A DNA stretch of 64,000 nt from Malania oleifera. Taxonomy: Eukaryota > Streptophyta > Magnoliopsida > Santalales > Ximeniaceae. The notes beneath the pieces are model-generated. The model searched no databases, was not told the origin of the DNA, and saw nothing but the letters and a program-made list of their open reading frames with translations. A program made the translations under genes and the position numbers. This document shows, in pieces, positions 58,007 to 64,000 of this stretch. The first letter of the stretch is position 1. Every line of letters starts with the position of its first letter. The stretch is from assembly GCF_029873635.1 (NCBI RefSeq), contig NC_080423.1, forward strand, positions 97,460,397 through 97,524,396, in the 5' to 3' direction.

Positions 58007-60497
58007 TGTAAAGACCCGAAAATTTAAAAGGATTAAAATAATTTATAAAAATAATAATAATAAATAAAATAACAGATAAATAAATAAAAGGAATGGCGTG
58101 GGAAAAAGAAGAAAAAAATTAAAAATAAAGAAATTAAATTAAATTAAGATAAATTAAATAATTAAATAATTAGTTATTAAATTAAACATTATTACATTGG
58201 ATTTAAAAGAAAAAACTAATTGAAATAAGATATGTATATATAAAATAAGTATAAGTTAAAGATATACATATATAAAGTAAAATTTAAAGAAAGAAGAAAG
58301 AAGAAGAAGAAGTCAGAGGCGCAGACACGCCCCCCCAGCCTGAATATATTTTCCTGCGTCCAACCACCTCCGTCTCTCTCCTTCTCTCAATTTCTCGACG
58401 AGTTTGCGGCGAATCGGGAAACGGAAGGTGTCGTTGGATTCTTGGTTTCGTTGCTGACATTTCTACTGTAACAGATTTGTCGTGAGAACGACTTAGGCCA
58501 TACTCTTGGGGAAAGGTAATTTTTTCCCTTTTTCTCAATTTCGCTGTTAATATGTGGTTAAATCAACGATCGGGTACCACCACGTGATCCTAATCACGGT
58601 TGTTGTCATTTTGGCACAGTTAAACTTTCAATTGAGGTTTTCTAGGCTCTACTCCAAAGCGAGAATAGGATTTGGAAAATTTGGCAATTTGTGTATATTT
58701 GTGAGTATTACTATTTATTTAGGAATTATGACCCTATGAAATATTTAAATAATATTTTATTCAGAAATAATTTATTAGAGTTAGGAATTTTTTATTCAGG
58801 GTCCGGGTGAGCGCCGCAGGTATTTTTCGGAGTCCCTGCTGGCGTAGTTCAAGAAACCAGGTAAGGAAAAAAATATATATTAAATCAAATTTTTTATGAA
58901 TTTAATAAAAAAATAAATTGTGTTATATGTACGTGTATATGTTTCGATATGGGTAAAATGCCAACTTTTTAAATTGTATTTTTTTTTTCGAGTTTAGGAT
59001 TGTTCATTAGATATGTATATGCGAAAATATACGGATGAAAGTGAAAAAATATTTTCGGTGTAATTATGTAAGGAATGAAAGGTATTTTCAGTATATAAAC
59101 GTTAAATGTTGGTTGGCTTATTTTACAGGCAATGTATGAATTTTACTGCTGAACTGTGTGGCATGAGTTTCTGTGCAAATATATGTTAAATGTACGAGAT
59201 ACAGGTTAAGTAAGTAAAGCAATGAGAATAAAATGTGATATGGACAATGTTGCCTGTGTATGTTAAATGTAACCATGTAAATGTAAGACAGCTGAAAGAT
59301 GGCCATGTTAGTAGATCTAATTCATTTCTATGTGAACTAATTGATGACAGCTAAAAGGAACTGTGTTAGATTCTAGCGCATTTCTATGTGGACTAACTGA
59401 TGATGACTAAAGAGCAGTTGTAGTACAAAGGAATGAAATGACAATGTAATGAAATGAAATGTGAAACGTGAATGATACGAATGGGAAAGAGTCACTTAAA
59501 GTGAAATACAATGCAATGTTAAGTTATGAATATAAACAGATGTGTATGATTGAATAATGATAGAAATAATGATGTATTATGATATTAGAAGTATGTATGT
59601 ACGTAGAACATGCTACGATTGGGTGAGGCGTACCTTTTATCTGAGGACGTGCTGAGTAAGGCGAGTGCACTAGTAGCTACAGATGTGGCAGTAGCCGCAT
59701 AACATACTAGGGTTAAGGGAACTTACTTGTATGGGTGGGTAGATTTCCCTATCCTTAGGGCCTTTACCGATAAACTTTGGTATGAACTGTGTGAGTACGA
59801 GATCAATTTATCACTTGAGGGCTTACTGAGTAAGGTGAGTGTCTTGGTATGCTTTAGCTACAACCTTTGGGTTGCCTAAATATCAAAGCAGAGGGGTGCT
59901 ACTTGTATGAGCAGGTAATCACCCATATCCTCGAGTAATCTCGTGGGTTAAACATTTACATGTATTTAATTAAGTTTAGGGAATGATTTCAGAAATTATG
60001 TTAACGAATTTCAAATATTAAATAATGTCATATATAAACTTATGTTGATCACACACTGTTTTAATATATTGTTTCTTCCCTTACTAAAATGTGTCTCACC
60101 CAAATACGATTTTATCTTTTTTTAGATTTTCTCGAGATCGAACTTTGAGAGCTCGAGATTTTTATAGCATTATTGGGAAATAGAAAAAGAAAAGGATATA
60201 TTTCTATGTTAATTTTGAGAAATGTAAATATTTATGTTTTATGCCTTTATGTTTTAAGGCTATTGAGTAATGAATGATTGTGAAAATACTGAATTGTTGT
60301 AGAAGTTATGTAGATTTATGGAAATGCAAGTGATTGATGATTTAATATAGATTATAGTTAGAATTAGTAAACTCTGGTGTTATGTTATATAGAGATTATG
60401 ATTATGTTTTCCACTGCGTATGTTATGGATTATAATTTATTAGGATATGATCAGATATAATGCACCGAACCCGAATTTAAGGATTCAGGGCGCTATA
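58007..60497 (+). mobile_element. Tekay-type solo LTR M, flanks GATAG / GATAA
   Basis: About 2,491 bp from TGTAAAGACCCG to GGGCGCTATA. The flanks GATAG (58002-58006) and GATAA (60498-60502) differ at one base, suggesting an older insertion than L and N. It lacks the TCGTCGACGA cluster and resembles LTR C in reverse (shared CTTACTTGTATGGGTGGGTA block near 59723). Confidence 0.8.
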
Positions 60498-61170
60498 GAT
60501 AATCCCAACAAATCCTCTGGAAAAATATCAGGAAAATCCTTCACTATCGAGATGTCCTCTAACTTCAACTCCCCCTTCTGATATCTCCTTCACACAGGTC
60601 ACATATTCCTGACAACCCTCTAACAATAACCACCTCACCTGAATGGCGGATAACAACCGTGGTGGGGTGCGCACACATGACTCCACAAATCTGTACTCCT
60701 CTCCTTCTGGAGGTCAAAACACTACATTTCTCTGATTGCAGTCAATACTAGCATAATGGGCAGCTAGTCAGACCATCCCCTAAATTTTCTCAAACCCATG
60801 CATCTCTAAAACCACCAAATAAACTGGTAAATACCTCCCCTGAACATAGACTAGACAATTCCTGAGTACCTTCTTACATATCCCTACAGCCCCTGTCGGC
60901 GTAGCCACTGACAAACTGACATCTAATTGCTGAGTTTCTAACCCACAAAATTTAACAAACTCTTGGTAGATAAAAGAATGAGTCGCTCCTGAATCAAACA
61001 AAGTAGTAGTTGTATATGATAGTATTGAAACAGTACCTGTCACCACAACTCCTACTACCTCAGCGTCCCCCGGTGTCAATGCATAAACTCATGCCGGGGC
61101 GATATTCCTCTGTTGTCTGCCTCGGGGTTCCTGGCAACCTCCTTAGAATTGTTTAGGAATAGGCACAATA
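60498..61170 (-). mobile_element. Tekay element: protease region
   Basis: The minus-strand reading at 60780-61079 has TTTLFDSGATHSFIYQEF, the DSGA aspartic-protease motif of retrotransposons, followed by QQLDVSLSVATPTGA. To its left lies the protease-RT linker. Broken at several points. Confidence 0.85.
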
Positions 61171-61350
61171 TGTAACGACCTCAAAATCTTAATTTAAAAT
61201 GAAACATAATAAATAGAAAATTCAACTCGAACACGTGGGTAACAGGTACACCTATCATTCACAGTGAAAACCTACGCAACAGTAAATATAAAATTACAAT
61301 CATCAAATCATAAAATATAATACCAGAGTCTACTTACTCCAAAATGACGT

Positions 61351-61390
<40 letters not shown>

Positions 61391-63203
61391 TTTCAATCTC
61401 CCATAACATTCCAAATATATCTAGGATCCACAACAAAATAATCCTGATCCTAGTACAAAATCTTACCCTCCTAGTGGGGTAACTAAATAAATTCAACGGC
61501 GGCCATGACCCGCCAATCTCTCAGGGTCTCCTGAAAAATTAATTAGGTTCGAGGGTGAGACACTTCTCAGTAAGGGAAAATAAACTAAATACAGTTATAT
61601 AGCAACATGAACATTCAAGGCAATTTTACATATACAGTACATTTCATATATCTGTAAACATTCATCATAATATACTGAATGATCATATACTTTCATATTT
61701 GCTAATAAATCATATCGTTCATAAAACATCTGTTATAACTGATAATACTGAAAACATACCCAAGATGAATAGCTAGCTGATGTCATATATTACCCCCTAT
61801 GACAGGTTATGCAGCCCGAAGGCGGGACCTGACAATGGCTGGTCGACCACTGCCGAGTCAAAAATGTCTGTAAGTACGATGGGCCCGTCACACCCTGGTC
61901 CGGACTGCCAGGTGGACGTCCACACTCTACTGAAGCCACATCGACTATCCATCTCTCACCTCCTCGTGAGGTGGTTAGCACAAGTCTAAACATAGATATC
62001 TGATCTATATAACAATGGTACCGAGCTCCTGAACTAAATTAAACTAACATCCGGATTCTGATAACATATAATACATTATATTATAGCATTTTTCATCGTT
62101 TCATAAATACAGTCTCGCACCAAACATTTCATAAATACGACCTCGTGCCAATCATTTCATAAATACGGCATCGCGCTGAACATTTCATAATTACGGTCTC
62201 GTGATGAAATCATACATAAATACGGCCTCATGTTGAATTCATTCCATATATGTATATCATTCTGAAAATAATCAATTGATCATGTATTTTTAACATCATA
62301 ATGTACTACATTCTTTCATAATTTCTCAAAACATACTTCATTCATATCATTGTCATATCATGATATTTTTTCATGTAAAATAATATTCATGCGACACATT
62401 TGCTGTATAAAATCATACATTGTATTTTAAAATCATAGTTTCTGACATCTCATACATATATATACATTTCAACATACTAGAAGTATTTTCCCAAACGTGC
62501 ATTTTCTTTGTAATATACAGATATAATACATGTTTTCTTGAAAATAAATTTATCCATACATAATAATAATTTGCATGGAAAATAACTGGTTTAGTTTATT
62601 CCCTTACTTGACTACTGAGAAAGCCCCTATAAATTCTGGACTCACACCTGTAGGATTTTCTGCTCAATACCCTGAAAATGAAAACTCTCAGTACTAAACT
62701 TCAGTATTTTCACGTGTATATCATTTCCTATAACTACCGTAAGACCAAATTTGGCTTAAAAAACCTTACCTCAACTTATGGATGATTTCGAACTTGCTTT
62801 CACCAACGATCTGCTCTGACAGATTTGGAGAAAACTTCCCTAGGAGCGTCGTAGTGGCTTCAGATCATCGAATTGGCGGAAATCCGACCGAAAATCGAAG
62901 AGAGAAGAGAGAGAAACCGTAGGGAGAGAGAGAGAGAGAGTGAAAGATTTCTTAATTATGAAGTTTCAATACGAGTTTTTGATATTTATAGGACTGAATT
63001 CGTCGATGAGCCACGTCATCTCGTCGACAAGTCCTTTAATAATTTTGTCGACAAAACCCACTCCTTGTCGACAAAATTCAGACGGCTCAAAACCTCTCTC
63101 GGTATTTTCTCGTCGACGAGCCCTACTGCCTCCTTCTCTTCTTGTTTCCATTTTCCACCCTCTTAATCATTATTTAAATATTATTACTCTTCAGGTCATT
63201 ACA
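61171..63203 (-). mobile_element. Tekay-type solo LTR N, TSD CAATA
   Basis: 2,033 bp, TGTAACGACCTC...GGTCATTACA, with exact CAATA flanks at 61166-61170 and 63204-63208. It is antisense, with a CGAGGCCGTATTTATG-type minisatellite (62110-62240), the conserved leader (62800-62875), minus TATAAATA (62983-62990), TGACGTGG (63011-63018) and palindromes (62998-63122). A CCTCTCTCGGTATTTTCTCG spacer lies at 63092-63111. It separates gag from protease. Confidence 0.92.
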
Positions 63204-64000
63204 CAATAGCCGGCTGTACTCGGTAGTCTCTCACCATATGCCCAAATTGATGACATTGATAGCAAACAATCTCCCTGACCCGACACTCTCCTGAGTGTCT
63301 TCTGTAGCATTTGGGACAAGGAGGGGGCACCTGTCTTCCCTGTACTGCCCGATCTCCCACTATTTGTCTCTGTCCTCCTCTATAATCATGTCTCCTCTAA
63401 GGCCTTTAGCTGGACCCTGCCTGAAAATATGGAGGCACAAGCCCCTTTCCCTGGCCCGACACTACAATACCTTTCTGAAGGTTATTCTCAATCACTGCAG
63501 CCCTATCCACTACTTTTGCAAAGGTCTGGGTCCGAAAGCCTATGACTTACTCAAACAAGCTCTGTCTCAGGCCCTCCTTGAACTTCCTCTCCTCATTCGG
63601 CACCAAATATAGGGCAAACTGGGACAACTCGATGAATCTAGCTACATACTGTTGTACCGTTATCGGCCCCTGCGTCAAGTGCAAAAACTCTACTGCCTTC
63701 GCACTCTTAATAGTAGAGGGGAAGTATCTTTGGAAAAAGATCTCCCTGAAGCGGCTCTATGTCAATGCTACAGGATCAGGTCTCTGCTCCTCTAATAGTC
63801 TCGCTAATCTCCATCAACGCTCTGCCTCCTCTGTCAGCTTAAATGTCACAAACAGTACTTTCTGCTCATCTATACATGATAGAACTGCCAACATATCCTC
63901 CATATCCTAAACCCAGTTCTCAGCTACTAGTGGGTTAGCCCCTCCAAAGAAAGACAGGCGTCTCACATGCATGAACTACTTAATTGTGCAGCTCCATTCC
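63204..64000 (-). mobile_element. Tekay element: gag with zinc knuckle (5' part off window)
   Basis: The minus strand shows a retrotransposon gag core (about 63600-63910: SCIDEQKVLFVTFKLTEEAE, then FLHLTQGPITVQQYVARFIE) and, nearer the left end, a CCHC zinc knuckle of the form CYQCHQFGHMVRD (about 63215-63260). The knuckle type and position are those of Gypsy gag. Broken. Confidence 0.85.

Larger units (their letters stand above)
50408..64000 (-). mobile_element. Tekay/Del chromovirus (Gypsy), 5' end off window, with three solo LTRs nested inside
   Basis: Minus-strand order from right to left is gag, protease, reverse transcriptase, RNase H, integrase, C-terminal chromodomain, polypurine tract and 3' LTR. 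This is the Gypsy order, and the chromodomain tail (EASWELEEHMRQSYPHMF) points to the Tekay/Del clade. The element is broken, with a number of interruptions in the coding parts besides the three LTR insertions L, M and N. The 5' LTR lies to the right of the window. It was inserted into LTR P. Confidence 0.88.

Overview
The window is AT-rich nuclear DNA of a seed plant, most likely a woody eudicot. The evidence is plant-type retrotransposons, a plant nucleotide-sugar-transferase-like gene with a 5' UTR intron, and a GC-rich exon resembling gamma-tocopherol methyltransferase. There are no rRNA or tRNA genes and no prokaryotic features. The species cannot be named from the sequence alone.

Layout. 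1-3420: a decayed Copia element (+) whose 3' LTR sits inside the gag region of a second, opposite-strand Copia relic. 5151-5508: first coding exon (-) of a gamma-tocopherol-methyltransferase-like gene; no further exon is visible. 5.6-10.5 kb: AT-rich intergenic DNA with short tandem repeats. 10.5-24 kb: a nest of long (about 2-2.6 kb) LTRs of Tekay/Del-type chromoviruses, mostly solo LTRs with exact 5-bp target-site duplications. 24.5-26.4 kb: an L1-type LINE relic interrupted by a Copia solo LTR. 27.8-30.8 kb: the one complete host gene in the window, a CDI-like nucleotide-diphospho-sugar transferase family gene (-), with a duplicated copy of its 3' flank downstream. 31-38 kb: AT-rich DNA with MITEs, a hAT-like relic, a small Copia LTR and an RNase H fragment. 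38.2-48.3 kb: a roughly 198-bp satellite array split by four Tekay-type LTRs (H, I inside H, J inside I, and K). 50.4-64 kb: a Tekay/Del chromovirus (-) running off the right edge, with its 3' LTR, chromodomain, integrase, RT/RNase H, protease and gag, itself interrupted by three solo LTRs (L, M, N).

The most unusual signal is regulatory. The U3 parts of at least eight of the Tekay-type LTRs carry clusters of the palindrome TCGTCGACGA. They often have a GATACCGAGAG-like spacer and a bZIP-type ACGTG core just before the TATA box. The same palindrome and spacer occur in the U3 of the unrelated Copia LTR at 2.3 kb. The LTRs also share a conserved leader, splice-donor-like and acceptor-like motifs, a conserved GGGCTGCACAACCCGTCATG block, and minisatellites that differ by subfamily. 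All boundaries and family calls come from reading the sequence; no alignment or database search was run.
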